This document shows, one piece after another, positions 30,661 through 41,764 of a stretch of 64,000 bases of DNA (the first letter of the stretch is position 1; the number at the start of each line of letters is the position of its first letter). The notes beneath the pieces are model-generated. The model did not search any database, was not told the origin of the DNA, and saw only the letters and a program-made list of their open reading frames with translations. Made by a program: the position numbers and the translations under genes. Where the stretch lies: assembly GCF_025460765.1 (NCBI RefSeq), contig NZ_JAMWEG010000020.1, positions 56,582-120,581 of the forward strand, in the 5' to 3' direction. The stretch comes from Micromonospora sp. MA102. GTDB taxonomy: Bacteria; Actinomycetota; Actinomycetes; Mycobacteriales; Micromonosporaceae.

Positions 30661-30711
30661 ATTAGTTAAGAGACCTTTCTGATCGATGAAGCTAAGCCGG
30701 TCGCCATTCGA
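30661..30711 (-). promoter_or_regulatory. AT-rich upstream region of the chitinase gene
   Basis: About 50 bp of A/T-rich sequence (including TTAGTTAAGAGACC and GATCGATGAAGCTAA) stands out in this GC-rich genome and ends about 30 bp before the chitinase start. It probably contains the promoter and a catabolite- or chitin-responsive operator; no perfect palindrome was found. Confidence 0.4.
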
Positions 30712-30791
30712 GGTCAAGAGCGCCGCGCGGAGTTGCTAGGCTGGTGGGTGCGTGCACCGAGAGACCGCGCGCCGACTCGAAGGAGACAGAC

Positions 30792-30821
30792 ATGACGGGC
30801 GACGACGACATCTCCGGGTGA
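30792..30821 (+). CDS. 9-codon leader peptide upstream of ABC-F gene
   Basis: ATG-ACG-GGC-GAC-GAC-GAC-ATC-TCC-GGG-TGA encodes MTGDDDISG. GAAGGAG lies 7 bp upstream, a better ribosome site than most genes here. The ORF ends 82 bp before the ABC-F start and its own sequence can pair with the segment just downstream. Short leader ORFs of this kind control other antibiotic-resistance ABC-F genes by ribosome stalling. Confidence 0.6.
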   Translation: MTGDDDISG

Positions 30822-30896
30822 TCCCGGCCCACCTCGTCGCATCCCCGTCTCGTCATCCGGGCGGCCGTGCCCTGCCCGGCTCAAAACCCCGAGGGT
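30794..30896 (+). promoter_or_regulatory. Candidate attenuator of the ABC-F gene
   Basis: Several competing structures exist. GACGGG-CGACGA inside the leader ORF (30794-30805) pairs with TCGTCG (30834-30839) and CCCGTC (30844-30849) with a 4-nt bulge. CCGGG-TGAT-CCCGG (30814-30827) places the leader stop codon in its loop. CCGGGC-N11-GCCCGG (30857-30879) follows. ACCC-CGA-GGGT (30886-30896) covers the GAGGG Shine-Dalgarno sequence of the ABC-F gene. A ribosome stalled on the leader would change which of these forms. Confidence 0.5.
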
Positions 30897-30903
30897 CTTC
30901 TCA

Positions 30904-32541
<1,638 letters not shown>

Positions 32542-32556
32542 GCGGGTCTGGACGGA

Positions 32557-32581
32557 CTTAAACTTGCGCCGCTAGTTTAAG
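32557..32581. promoter_or_regulatory. Operator/promoter of the acyl-CoA dehydrogenase gene
   Basis: CTTAAACT-N9-AGTTTAAG, a perfect 8-bp inverted repeat, ends 3 bp before the ATG at 32585. TAGTTT (32573-32578) within it fits a -10 element for a leaderless transcript. A repressor bound here would cover both the promoter and the start codon. Confidence 0.65.
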
Positions 32582-32584
32582 CCG

Positions 32585-33733
32585 ATGGACCTTCAGCTCT
32601 CCGCCGAGCAGGTGGCGGCTCGCCGGCTCGCCGCCGAGTTCGTCGACCGGGAGGTGGCGCCGCACGCGGCGGCCTGGGACCGGCGGGAGGAGGTGGACGC
32701 CGACATCGTGGGGAAGCTGGGGCGACTCGGCTTCCTGGGGCTCACCGTCCCCGAGGAGGACGGCGGGTCCGGCGGCGACTACCTCACCTACTGCCTGGTG
32801 CTGGAGGAGCTCGGCCGGGGCGACTCCGCCGTCCGGGGCATCGTCTCGGTGTCGCTCGGACTGGTGGCCAAGTCCGTCGCCGCGCACGGGTCGGCCGACC
32901 AGAAGGAGGAGTGGCTGCCCCGGCTCTGCTCCGGCGCGGCACTGGGCTGCTTCGCGCTCACCGAACCGGACAGCGGCTCGGACGCGGCCGCGCTGCGCAC
33001 CCGCGCGGTCCGCGACGGCGGCGACTGGCTGATCAGCGGCACGAAGACGTTCATCACCAACGGCACCACGGCCGACGTGGCACTGGTCTTCGCCCGGACC
33101 GGCGGCCCGGGGCACCGGGGCATCAGCGCGTTCCTGGTGCCCACCGGGGCCCCGGGGCTCACCCGCCGGCCGATCCACGGCAAGCTCGGCCTGCGCGGGC
33201 AGGCCACCGGTGAACTCGGGTTCGACGCCGTCCGGGTGCCCGACTCGGCGCGCCTCGGCCCGGAGGGCGGCGGCTTCCGGCTCGCCCTGTCCACCCTGGC
33301 CAAGGGCCGGATGTCGGTGGCCGCCGGCTGCGTCGGCATCGCGCAGGGCTGCCTGGACGCCGCGGTCGGCTACGCCGGGCAGCGCAGCCAGTTCGGCAAG
33401 CCCATCGCCGGGCACCAGCTCGTGCAGCAGCTCATCGCCGGCATAGCCGTCGACACCGCCGCCGCCCGGCTGCTCGTGTGGCGGGTGGCCGACCTCGTCG
33501 ACCGCGGCGAGCCGTTCGCCACCGAGGCGTCGATGGCCAAGCTGTTCGCCAGCGAGGCCGCCGTGCGGGCCGCCAACAACGCCGTGCAGGTCTTCGGCGG
33601 GTACGGCTACATCGACGAGTTCCCGGCCGGCAAGTACCTGCGGGACGCCCGTGTCATGACCCTCTACGAGGGCACCAGCCAGATCCAGCAACTGCTCATC
33701 GGGCGCGCGCTCACCGGCGTCAACGCCTTCTGA
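32585..33733 (+). CDS. Acyl-CoA dehydrogenase
   Basis: A 382-aa flavoenzyme of full family length. The middle domain has CFALTEPDSGSD (FAD/substrate loop). The C-terminal four-helix bundle has QVFGGYGYIDEFPAGKYLRDAR and LYEGTSQIQQLLIGR; the Glu of YEGT is in the position of the catalytic base in many acyl-CoA dehydrogenases. It catalyses alpha,beta-desaturation of an acyl-CoA; short- or branched-chain specificity is uncertain. No Shine-Dalgarno sequence is seen, so it is probably leaderless. It forms a transcription unit with the small ORF and acyl-CoA ligase downstream. Confidence 0.95.
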   Translation: MDLQLSAEQVAARRLAAEFVDREVAPHAAAWDRREEVDADIVGKLGRLGFLGLTVPEEDGGSGGDYLTYCLVLEELGRGDSAVRGIVSVSLGLVAKSVAAHGSADQKEEWLPRLCSGAALGCFALTEPDSGSDAAALRTRAVRDGGDWLISGTKTFITNGTTADVALVFARTGGPGHRGISAFLVPTGAPGLTRRPIHGKLGLRGQATGELGFDAVRVPDSARLGPEGGGFRLALSTLAKGRMSVAAGCVGIAQGCLDAAVGYAGQRSQFGKPIAGHQLVQQLIAGIAVDTAAARLLVWRVADLVDRGEPFATEASMAKLFASEAAVRAANNAVQVFGGYGYIDEFPAGKYLRDARVMTLYEGTSQIQQLLIGRALTGVNAF

Positions 33734-33773
33734 CCACAGGACGAACCCGACGATCCCCGGGAGGGCATCCGGC

Positions 33774-33841
33774 ATGAGGAGCAACGCCCGCATCGAGAAG
33801 CCGGCCGCGGCGAGCGGCCGCCCGCTCCGGAGCGCGGCCCG

Positions 33842-33845
<4 letters not shown>
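33774..33845 (+). CDS. 23-aa ORF coupled to acyl-CoA ligase
   Basis: ATG at 33774 with GGGAGGG 8 bp upstream encodes 23 residues (starting MRSNARIEKPAAASGRPLRS). Its TGA overlaps the GTG start of the ligase (GTGA). The ligase lacks a good Shine-Dalgarno sequence of its own, so this ORF may exist mainly to deliver ribosomes by termination-reinitiation. No recognisable domain. Confidence 0.5.
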
Positions 33846-35383
<1,538 letters not shown>

Positions 35384-35404
35384 CCGCCACCGGCGTCGGG
35401 GTGC

Positions 35405-38400
35405 TCACAGCGGCCGGTTCAGTCCGACGTGGAGATGGCCGGCCCACCGGGTCGGCGTCGCCGGGAACTCGTCGCGGACGGCCCGTACCGTCTCGGCGAG
35501 CACCCGGGCCGCCGCCGCGGTGTCCGGCGGGCGGGTGCCGCCCTCGGTCAGGCCGGAGTAGAACGCCGCGGCGACCCGCGCGCTGTCCGGGGTCCGCCAG
35601 GTCGTGCCGATCACCCCCCGGAAGCCGGCGAGCTGGAAGGCCGCCGCCAGGTGCAGCGGTTCGTCGGTCGACCGGGGGTGCGTCGCGGCGGAGCCGCACG
35701 CCGACAGGAAGGCCAGCTCGGCCCGCTCCAGGTGGTAGGCGCCCACCATGTGCGGGCTGAGCGAACGCCCGCCGCCGAGGCGCAGCCCGCCGGTCAGCAT
35801 CGACACGACCCGCGTGTCGGCCTCGGCGTGGCAGGCGAAGTGCGCGATCGGGTGCTCCCGCAGCGCGTCCTCGACCGCGTCGGGCGCCACCTCGGTCCCG
35901 GCCAGCACCGTGGAGCCGGGCAGCAGCCGGGCGACCTGCTCGACCTCCGCGCGTACCTGGGACAGCGCCGGCAGGTCCCGCGCGGTCGGCACGCCGACGA
36001 CCGCGGCCGTGGCGCCCGTCGGCCGTGGCGGCCGGTCCGCCCCGGCGTGGGCCAGGGCCGTCAGCGTCGGCGTCCAGGACGACACCGCACGGTCGAGGAC
36101 GGTACGCCGGCCGCCCGGCTCGCGGTGGTGACCGGCCGCGTGCAGCGGGAGCCGGGCCAGCGGGCCGACCGGGCACCACCAGAGCCGCGGCGGCGGCCCG
36201 TCGGCCGGGGCCAGGAGGTCGAGCACCGGCCCGGCGACGGTGTCCCACAACCAGGCCAGGATGCCGTGCAGCTCCTCCTGGGCGGCGGCGCGCCGGTCGA
36301 ACGGCACGGCCGGGTCGGTCGCGTCGGCCACCGCCGCGTACCAGCTCGCGACGTGCCGCCGGACCGTGGCCGCGCGCAGGTCGGGCAGGCGCACCGGCCG
36401 CACGGGCCGCTCCGGGTCCGCCGGGACGAGCAGGGCGTCGCCCCGGTCGCCGTGGGTGGTGACGACGGCGACCGGCATCCCGGCCAGCCGCTGGCGCAGC
36501 AGCGGCATCGACGGCGGCCGGAGGAAGTCGGCGAACCCCGGCAGCCGCCGGATCCGCTCGACCACCCGGTCCCGTTCGGCGGCGAGCTGCCGGGTCTGGG
36601 CGAGCCAGACCGGTCGGGGGTCCCAGTCCGTGGTGGAGCTGGCCAGCACCTCGCCGGACGCGGTCCGGCGCTGCACCTCGATGGTGAACTTCCGGATCTG
36701 CGTGTAGGCGTCCGCCTCGGCCAGCTTCCGGTCGATCCGGTCGAGTTCCGTGGCGAGCCGGGCGTCGACCGCGCGCAGTTCCACGCGGCCGCCGCGAATC
36801 CCCAGGGCCTCGTGGAACAGCAGGCCCCGGCCGCGTTCCAGGAGTTCGACGGCGCCGTCGGCGTCGCCGGCCGCGATCGCCGCGACGGCGGCCTCGGTGG
36901 CCACCCCGCCGAGCGCCGCGACCGTGCCGAGCCGGCGGTGCCCGGACGCCGACCGGTCGACCGAGGCGGGCAGCTGCCGCACCGCCCGCTCCAGGGCGGC
37001 CAGCCGGGCCGCCGGGTCACCGGCCTCCCGGGCCAGCTCGGCCTGCTGGCGTTCCGCGTCGATCGCGGTCTCCGCGTCCACCACGGACGACGCGGCGATG
37101 GCGGCGTACGTGGCGATGGCCTCGGTCCTCGCCTCGTCGGCGTCCGGGCCGCCCGTCCGGGCCAGCGCGGCCGCGGACCGGGCCAGGAGCCCGGCCCGCA
37201 GCGCCCACCAGTGGTGCCCGGTCGCGGTCTGCGCCACCGCCTGCCGGGCCAGCCGCACGGCGTCGGCCAGCACGTCGCGGTCACCGGTCACCAGGTACCG
37301 CTGGTACCGGGTGTCCGCTATCGAGCTGCCGATGCGGGGCTGGTCCGGGTGCTCCGGCGGCAGCAGGGCGAGCGCGTCGCGGAACGTGCGTTCGGCCGCC
37401 AGCAGGCCGGCCTCGTCGGCCCGGCGCGCCGAGAGCTGGGCCAGGCTGCTCGCGTGGTTGTACAGGAAGCCGACCCGTCGGGGGTCGTCAGCGGGCAGCG
37501 CCTCGGCCGCCCGCCGGCTGACGTCGACGGCCTCGGCGAGGAGGGTGTCGTCGGGTACCAGCGCCGCCCGGCGGGACAGGATGTCGGCGAGCCGCATCAG
37601 CCGCAGCGGGTACGCCTCGTGCTGCGCGGGCGTCTGCTCCAGCGCCTCCCGCTGGTGGCGCAGCGCCTCGTCCAGCAGCTCCGGATCCTTGGCGAGCCAG
37701 CCGGCGTCGGACAGGGTGCCGGCGAGGACCGCGAGCTGCTGCGGGCGTGCGTCCGGCTGCCCGTCGGCCAGGTCCAGTGCCGCGCGCGCGGCGGAGACGG
37801 CGACCTCGACCAGGTGCTCGACCTGCCCGTGCACCCCCGCCCGGGACGTCGCGGCCGCCAGCAGGTTGAGGGCCTCCCGGCGCAACGGGTGCGCCGGCCC
37901 GGCGGCGTCCAGGGCGAGCTGCGCCCAGGACGCCGCCCGCCCCGCGCTCTCCAGCTCGCCGCCGTGTTCCCAGCGGGCCAGCTCCGCCTCGCCGAGCAGG
38001 AACAGGGCCCGCGGCCGCCCCGGATGGAAGCCGGGCACCGCGGCGGCCAGCACGACGGCCGCCTCGTACCGCTCGGCCAGGGCCGCCGGTGCGGCGTCCG
38101 CCGCGACCCGATCGGCCGTCTCCTCGGCCCGCCACAGCAGCCGGTCGAGCACCTCCGGCTGGTCCGCCGCGGTGACGATCGTGCTGGCCAGGTCGGCGTC
38201 GATCTCGCGGACCAGCAGGTTGACGACGGTGTTCAGCCGCTCCAGCGCCGGCGCCGCCCCCGGCTGGTCCGGCGGCGTGGTGAGCACGGCGTCGCGCCAG
38301 GCGGCGGTCGCCTCCAGCAGGAGTTCCACCGACGCGTGCTCCGGAACGTCGTTCAGCCGGCACAGCGCCGCGCCGAGCCACGACACCACCCGCGGGTCGG

Positions 38401-39172
38401 TGGGCTGGCGCCCCCACGCGAGCTGCGCGGCCCGGCGGTAGTCGCCCACGGCCAGCTCCAGGGCCCGCGGGCCGGCGCCCCGGTCGAAGTAGAGCGTGAA
38501 CAGGTGGCCGCGGCGGAGCAGCCGGTGCAGCCGGTGCGGGTCCCGCGCCGAGGTGGCCTCCAGGGCCCGCGTCAGGGCGTCCAGCGCCTCGTCGTAGGTC
38601 CGGGCGTCCCCGCCGTCCTCGGCCAGCGTCGCCAGCGCCTCGGCGAGGTCGGTCAGCAGCGCGGCACGGAGCAGGCCGGCGGACGCGTCGCGGTCGCGGG
38701 CCAGCTGCGGCAACCATTCCCGGTAGAGCGTGACGAGCATCCGCAGGGCCTTGCCGGAACCCTCCCGGTGCCGCTGCCGCAGCCCCGCGACCCGGTCGGC
38801 CTGCTGCGGGCTGAGCAGGACGTCGGACAGGCGCGGCGCATCGGGCCGGCCGGCCTCCGGCTGCTCGTCCCGGATCGGCTCCGGCACGCCGTCCGGGTCG
38901 TCGCGGCACCCCTGCCGGAACAGCACGACGGCCGCCCGGCGCTCCCGCACGCCGTCCAGCCCGGGCTGGTCGAGGTAGCGGTACCAGTGGAGGCGGGCCA
39001 GCTCCCGCGCCGCCGCCCGACCGGCGCCGCGGTCACCGGCCGCGGCGGCGAGGAGCTGCGCGTCGGCCCACAGGTCCGGTCCGGTGAGGACGGACGGGTC
39101 ACCCGTGCGCTCGTATTCGGCGAGCACCGCCGCCACCCGCTGTACGGCGGCACTGGTGGTCCGTCTCGACAT
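35405..39172 (-). CDS. TPR-CHAT caspase-like protease
   Basis: A 1255-aa protein. Residues ~1-850 are helical repeats of TPR type (for example RALELAVGDYRRAAQLAWG). Residues ~950-1255 form a CHAT (caspase HetF-associated with TPRs) peptidase domain, with catalytic His1115 in HFACHAEAD and Cys1159 in AFLSACGSA, followed by the conserved LAGFRGVIGTTW. TPR-CHAT proteins act as regulated proteases in bacterial conflict and cell-death systems, for example the Craspase partner of Cas7-11. Here no CRISPR genes adjoin it; its neighbours are a small Cys-rich protein, a membrane protein and a TPR protein. GAGTGG precedes the ATG at 39172. Confidence 0.9.
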   Translation of the reverse strand: MSRRTTSAAVQRVAAVLAEYERTGDPSVLTGPDLWADAQLLAAAAGDRGAGRAAARELARLHWYRYLDQPGLDGVRERRAAVVLFRQGCRDDPDGVPEPIRDEQPEAGRPDAPRLSDVLLSPQQADRVAGLRQRHREGSGKALRMLVTLYREWLPQLARDRDASAGLLRAALLTDLAEALATLAEDGGDARTYDEALDALTRALEATSARDPHRLHRLLRRGHLFTLYFDRGAGPRALELAVGDYRRAAQLAWGRQPTDPRVVSWLGAALCRLNDVPEHASVELLLEATAAWRDAVLTTPPDQPGAAPALERLNTVVNLLVREIDADLASTIVTAADQPEVLDRLLWRAEETADRVAADAAPAALAERYEAAVVLAAAVPGFHPGRPRALFLLGEAELARWEHGGELESAGRAASWAQLALDAAGPAHPLRREALNLLAAATSRAGVHGQVEHLVEVAVSAARAALDLADGQPDARPQQLAVLAGTLSDAGWLAKDPELLDEALRHQREALEQTPAQHEAYPLRLMRLADILSRRAALVPDDTLLAEAVDVSRRAAEALPADDPRRVGFLYNHASSLAQLSARRADEAGLLAAERTFRDALALLPPEHPDQPRIGSSIADTRYQRYLVTGDRDVLADAVRLARQAVAQTATGHHWWALRAGLLARSAAALARTGGPDADEARTEAIATYAAIAASSVVDAETAIDAERQQAELAREAGDPAARLAALERAVRQLPASVDRSASGHRRLGTVAALGGVATEAAVAAIAAGDADGAVELLERGRGLLFHEALGIRGGRVELRAVDARLATELDRIDRKLAEADAYTQIRKFTIEVQRRTASGEVLASSTTDWDPRPVWLAQTRQLAAERDRVVERIRRLPGFADFLRPPSMPLLRQRLAGMPVAVVTTHGDRGDALLVPADPERPVRPVRLPDLRAATVRRHVASWYAAVADATDPAVPFDRRAAAQEELHGILAWLWDTVAGPVLDLLAPADGPPPRLWWCPVGPLARLPLHAAGHHREPGGRRTVLDRAVSSWTPTLTALAHAGADRPPRPTGATAAVVGVPTARDLPALSQVRAEVEQVARLLPGSTVLAGTEVAPDAVEDALREHPIAHFACHAEADTRVVSMLTGGLRLGGGRSLSPHMVGAYHLERAELAFLSACGSAATHPRSTDEPLHLAAAFQLAGFRGVIGTTWRTPDSARVAAAFYSGLTEGGTRPPDTAAAARVLAETVRAVRDEFPATPTRWAGHLHVGLNRPL

Positions 39173-39332
39173 CGCCACTCGATCCCCGCGTCGGCCTGCG
39201 ATCTCCGGTGCCCATCCTGCCCGCCCCGGGCGGACGGCGAAAGTGCGTCCGCGACACACCTGTGGGGACGGTGGCGGCGTCCCCGGGTCGATAGGGTGGC
39301 GGCGGAAGCCAACCGGTGCCCGGGGAGCAGCC

Positions 39333-39713
39333 TTGGAACTCGTCGCGGAGCGCGTGGCCCGACTGTGCCGCCAGGCCGTCGGTGAGCAGTTGCGCCGGCA
39401 TGCCGAGCGGTACGGCGCCGCCGGCGTGCTGGACCGGATCGCCGAGGCCGTCGCCCAGGGCCGCCTGGACCACCACCTGGAGGAGGACCTCGACCGCCTC
39501 GACGACGCCTTCGCCCGGCACGGCATCGACGGGCTGACCACCGGCGTACGCGGGTTCGAGGCGTGGCTCGGCGGGGGCGGGCATCCCACAGTCGTCGCCT
39601 GGGGCTGCCCGAGCCCGCTGCCGTGTCCCCGCGCGGTCCCCGAGGGTGACGGCGACCGGCCGGTGTGCGGGCTGACCGGCGCGCCGTTCGGGCAGCGCCG
39701 GATCGTGTTGTGA
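39333..39713 (+). CDS. Small helical protein with Cys-rich tail, TTG start
   Basis: A 126-aa protein of unknown family. TTG at 39333 is chosen because a strong GGGGAG sequence ends 5 bp upstream and no in-frame ATG/GTG lies nearby. The N-terminal two-thirds are charged helices (AERVARLCRQAVGEQLRRHA, LEEDLDRLDDAFARHGIDG). The tail WGCPSPLPCPRAVP...PVCGLTGAPF has Cys and Gly/Pro typical of a small zinc-binding knuckle. The stop overlaps the GTG of the membrane protein gene (GTGA). It is divergent from the CHAT gene, so it is likely part of the same system, perhaps an adaptor. Confidence 0.65.
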   Translation: MELVAERVARLCRQAVGEQLRRHAERYGAAGVLDRIAEAVAQGRLDHHLEEDLDRLDDAFARHGIDGLTTGVRGFEAWLGGGGHPTVVAWGCPSPLPCPRAVPEGDGDRPVCGLTGAPFGQRRIVL

Positions 39714-40657
39714 ACGCCCTCCTGGCCGAGCTGGGCAAGCAGCTGGTGACGCGGTGGACGGCGGCGCTGCTGCTGCCCGGCGCGCTGTTCGCCGCCGCGG
39801 TCGTCCTGGCCGGGGTGCTGGGCCAGCGGCACGCGCTGGACCGGCCGGCCCTGGCGGCCTGGTGGGACGGGCTGGCCGCCGGGCCGGCCGGTGGATCGGG
39901 AGCGGGTCTGCTGATCGGGGCGGTCGCGTTCCTGCTCGGCGCGGCGGCGGCCGGGCTCGTCGCGCAGGCGGTGGGCGCGCTCGTCTCCTGGACGTGGAGC
40001 CGGACCGGCTCCGGGCCGGTGCTGGGCCGGCTGGCCGCCCGGCGCCACCGCCGCTGGGAGCGGGCGGACGCCGCCGTGCTGGCCGCGGAACGCGCGCTGC
40101 TCACCGATCCCGGCGACACCGCGCTGCGCGACCGCACCCGCCGGGCCATCGCCCGCCGGTCGGCGATCTGCCTCGTGGAGCCGGCGCGGCCCACCTGGAT
40201 CGGCGACCGGCTGCACGCGACCGACCTCCGGGTGCACCGCGGCTACGGCATCGACCTGGCCAGCGGCTGGCCGCGCCTGTGGCTGGTGCTGCCGGACGAG
40301 GCGCGGGGCGAGCTGGCGGCCGCGCGGGACCGGTGCGGCGCGGCGGCCCGGCTGGTCGGCTGGGGCCTGCTGTACGCCGCCCTCGGGGCGTTCTGGTGGC
40401 CGGCCCTGGTGGTGGGTCTGGTGGCCCTGCCCACCGCGCGCTACCGGGCCCGCCTGGCCGTGGCGGTCTACGCCGAGCTGGCCGAGGCCGCCGTCGACCT
40501 GTACGGGCGGGACCTGGCGATCCAGCTCGGACTGCCGTGCCCGGATCGGCTCACCCGCGAGATCGGTGAGCAGGTCACCGCCATCGTCCGCAAGGACGAC
40601 GTGGTGCCACGCGCCCGCCGGGCCGGCTCGGCCGAGGTGTCGTCGCCCCTGCCCTGA
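39710..40657 (+). CDS. Membrane protein of CHAT locus
   Basis: A 315-aa protein. Two N-terminal hydrophobic helices (about 17-40, LLLPGALFAAAVVLAGVL, and 62-90), a basic cytoplasmic stretch (LAARRHRRWERADAAV), a soluble region, then a hydrophobic hairpin at about 220-245 (LLYAALGAFWWPALVVGLVAL) and a polar C-terminus. No known family recognised. Translation is coupled to the small Cys-rich protein. A membrane effector or sensor cleaved by the CHAT protease is a hypothesis from context. Its 3' end is 4 bp from the convergent TPR gene. Confidence 0.75.
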   Translation: MNALLAELGKQLVTRWTAALLLPGALFAAAVVLAGVLGQRHALDRPALAAWWDGLAAGPAGGSGAGLLIGAVAFLLGAAAAGLVAQAVGALVSWTWSRTGSGPVLGRLAARRHRRWERADAAVLAAERALLTDPGDTALRDRTRRAIARRSAICLVEPARPTWIGDRLHATDLRVHRGYGIDLASGWPRLWLVLPDEARGELAAARDRCGAAARLVGWGLLYAALGAFWWPALVVGLVALPTARYRARLAVAVYAELAEAAVDLYGRDLAIQLGLPCPDRLTREIGEQVTAIVRKDDVVPRARRAGSAEVSSPLP

Positions 40658-40661
40658 GCGG

Positions 40662-41687
40662 TCACGGTCGCCAGGACGGGTTGTGCAGGATGGCGAGGTT
40701 CTGCCGGGCGGTGACCGCCAGGGTGTCGTCGCGGGCGTCGGCCGGCAGCGCGTCGAGGATCTCCCAGTAGAGCCCGATCGCCCGCCGCCGGTAGCCGGCC
40801 AGCGCCAGGGTGGCGGCCAGGTTGTTGCGCCGGCCCACCGTCTGGCGGCCGCGCTGCCCGTGCTTGCGCTCGCTGTGCCGGATGTTCTGTTCGTGCAGCT
40901 CGATGGCCTGCGCGTACTGGCCGGCCTGCTGGTAGCCGACCGCCAGGTTGTTGCGGATGACGAGGGTGAGCTCGGCGTCGGCGCCCTGCCCGTGCTCGGC
41001 GGCCGTCACCGCCTCCCGCAGCACGTCCAGGCCGTCGTCGACCTCTCCGGCGGCCAGGTAGGCCTGACCGAGCGCGTTGCGGACGGTCAGGGCGTCGGTG
41101 TCGAGCGGCCCGAACGCCGTCGCCGCCCCGGCGGCCAGGGGTTCGAGCAGGGCGAGGGCCTCGGTGAACCGGCCGCAGAGGCGGTGGTCCTCGGCCACGC
41201 TGAGCCGGTAGGCCAGGGTGTTCCGGTCGGGGACGGACTCCCGGCCGACGCCGGCGGCCCGCCAGATGTCGAGCGACACCCGGGCCACGTCGGCCGGACC
41301 GCGCACCTGGCGCGGCGGCGGTGGGGTAGTGGCGGGCAGCGGCTCGGGCGGCCCCGCCTCCTCCGCCGCCCACGCCGCGAGCCGGTCCCGCAGCTCCGCC
41401 GCCGGCGTGCCCTCGACGTGCAACCGGCACACCCCCTGGTCCAGGTGCAGGTCCAGGTGGACGCCGCCGGACCGCAGGCCGTGACCGTCGAGCGCCATGG
41501 CGAGCAGGCTCGGGGTGTGGATGTCCAGGCCGCGGAGGGTGGGCCAGGGCAGGCGGAGGAACCGCCGGATCGGCCGCCGCAGGTCGATGCCGGAGCGGTC
41601 GAGGACGGCGGTCAGCCCGCTCGTCTCGCCCGTGTGTCGCGGATGTCCACCGAGGAAGGTCACGTGGGGTATCGCGAGCGATGACAC
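40662..41687 (-). CDS. TPR-repeat protein with unknown N-terminal domain
   Basis: A 341-aa protein. Residues ~1-120 form an alpha/beta domain with VTFLGGHPRHTGETSG near the start that I do not recognise. Residues ~150-340 are tetratricopeptide repeats of the TPR_12 kind (TVRNALGQAYLAAGEVDDGL, VIRNNLAVGYQQAGQYAQAI). The GTG at 41687 has GAAGG 8 bp upstream. It sits tail to tail with the CHAT-locus membrane gene, which suggests a scaffold or sensor for the CHAT system, but the link is only positional. Confidence 0.78.
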   Translation of the reverse strand: MSSLAIPHVTFLGGHPRHTGETSGLTAVLDRSGIDLRRPIRRFLRLPWPTLRGLDIHTPSLLAMALDGHGLRSGGVHLDLHLDQGVCRLHVEGTPAAELRDRLAAWAAEEAGPPEPLPATTPPPPRQVRGPADVARVSLDIWRAAGVGRESVPDRNTLAYRLSVAEDHRLCGRFTEALALLEPLAAGAATAFGPLDTDALTVRNALGQAYLAAGEVDDGLDVLREAVTAAEHGQGADAELTLVIRNNLAVGYQQAGQYAQAIELHEQNIRHSERKHGQRGRQTVGRRNNLAATLALAGYRRRAIGLYWEILDALPADARDDTLAVTARQNLAILHNPSWRP

Positions 41688-41712
41688 GCGGTCATCCTTC
41701 CATCCGGCGCCG

Positions 41713-41748
41713 GTCCGCGCAGCCCCGGGAACCGGTGGCTGCGCGGAC
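41713..41748 (-). terminator. Hairpin terminator after the TetR-MFS operon
   Basis: GTCCGCGCAGCC-N12-GGCTGCGCGGAC: perfect 12-bp stem; the loop holds a further CCGG-GAA-CCGG pairing. It lies 16 bp past the MFS stop and upstream of the TPR gene. Confidence 0.65.
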
Positions 41749-41764
41749 GCGGTCGGACCGCCCG

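Noticed and set aside
35429..39385. 1318-codon plus-strand frame opposite the CHAT gene
   Set aside because: Low-complexity antisense translation; the minus-strand frame has CHAT and TPR motifs throughout.
35405..41687. CHAT gene as part of a type III-E CRISPR (Craspase) system
   Set aside because: No Cas7-11, repeats or other cas genes are in the window.
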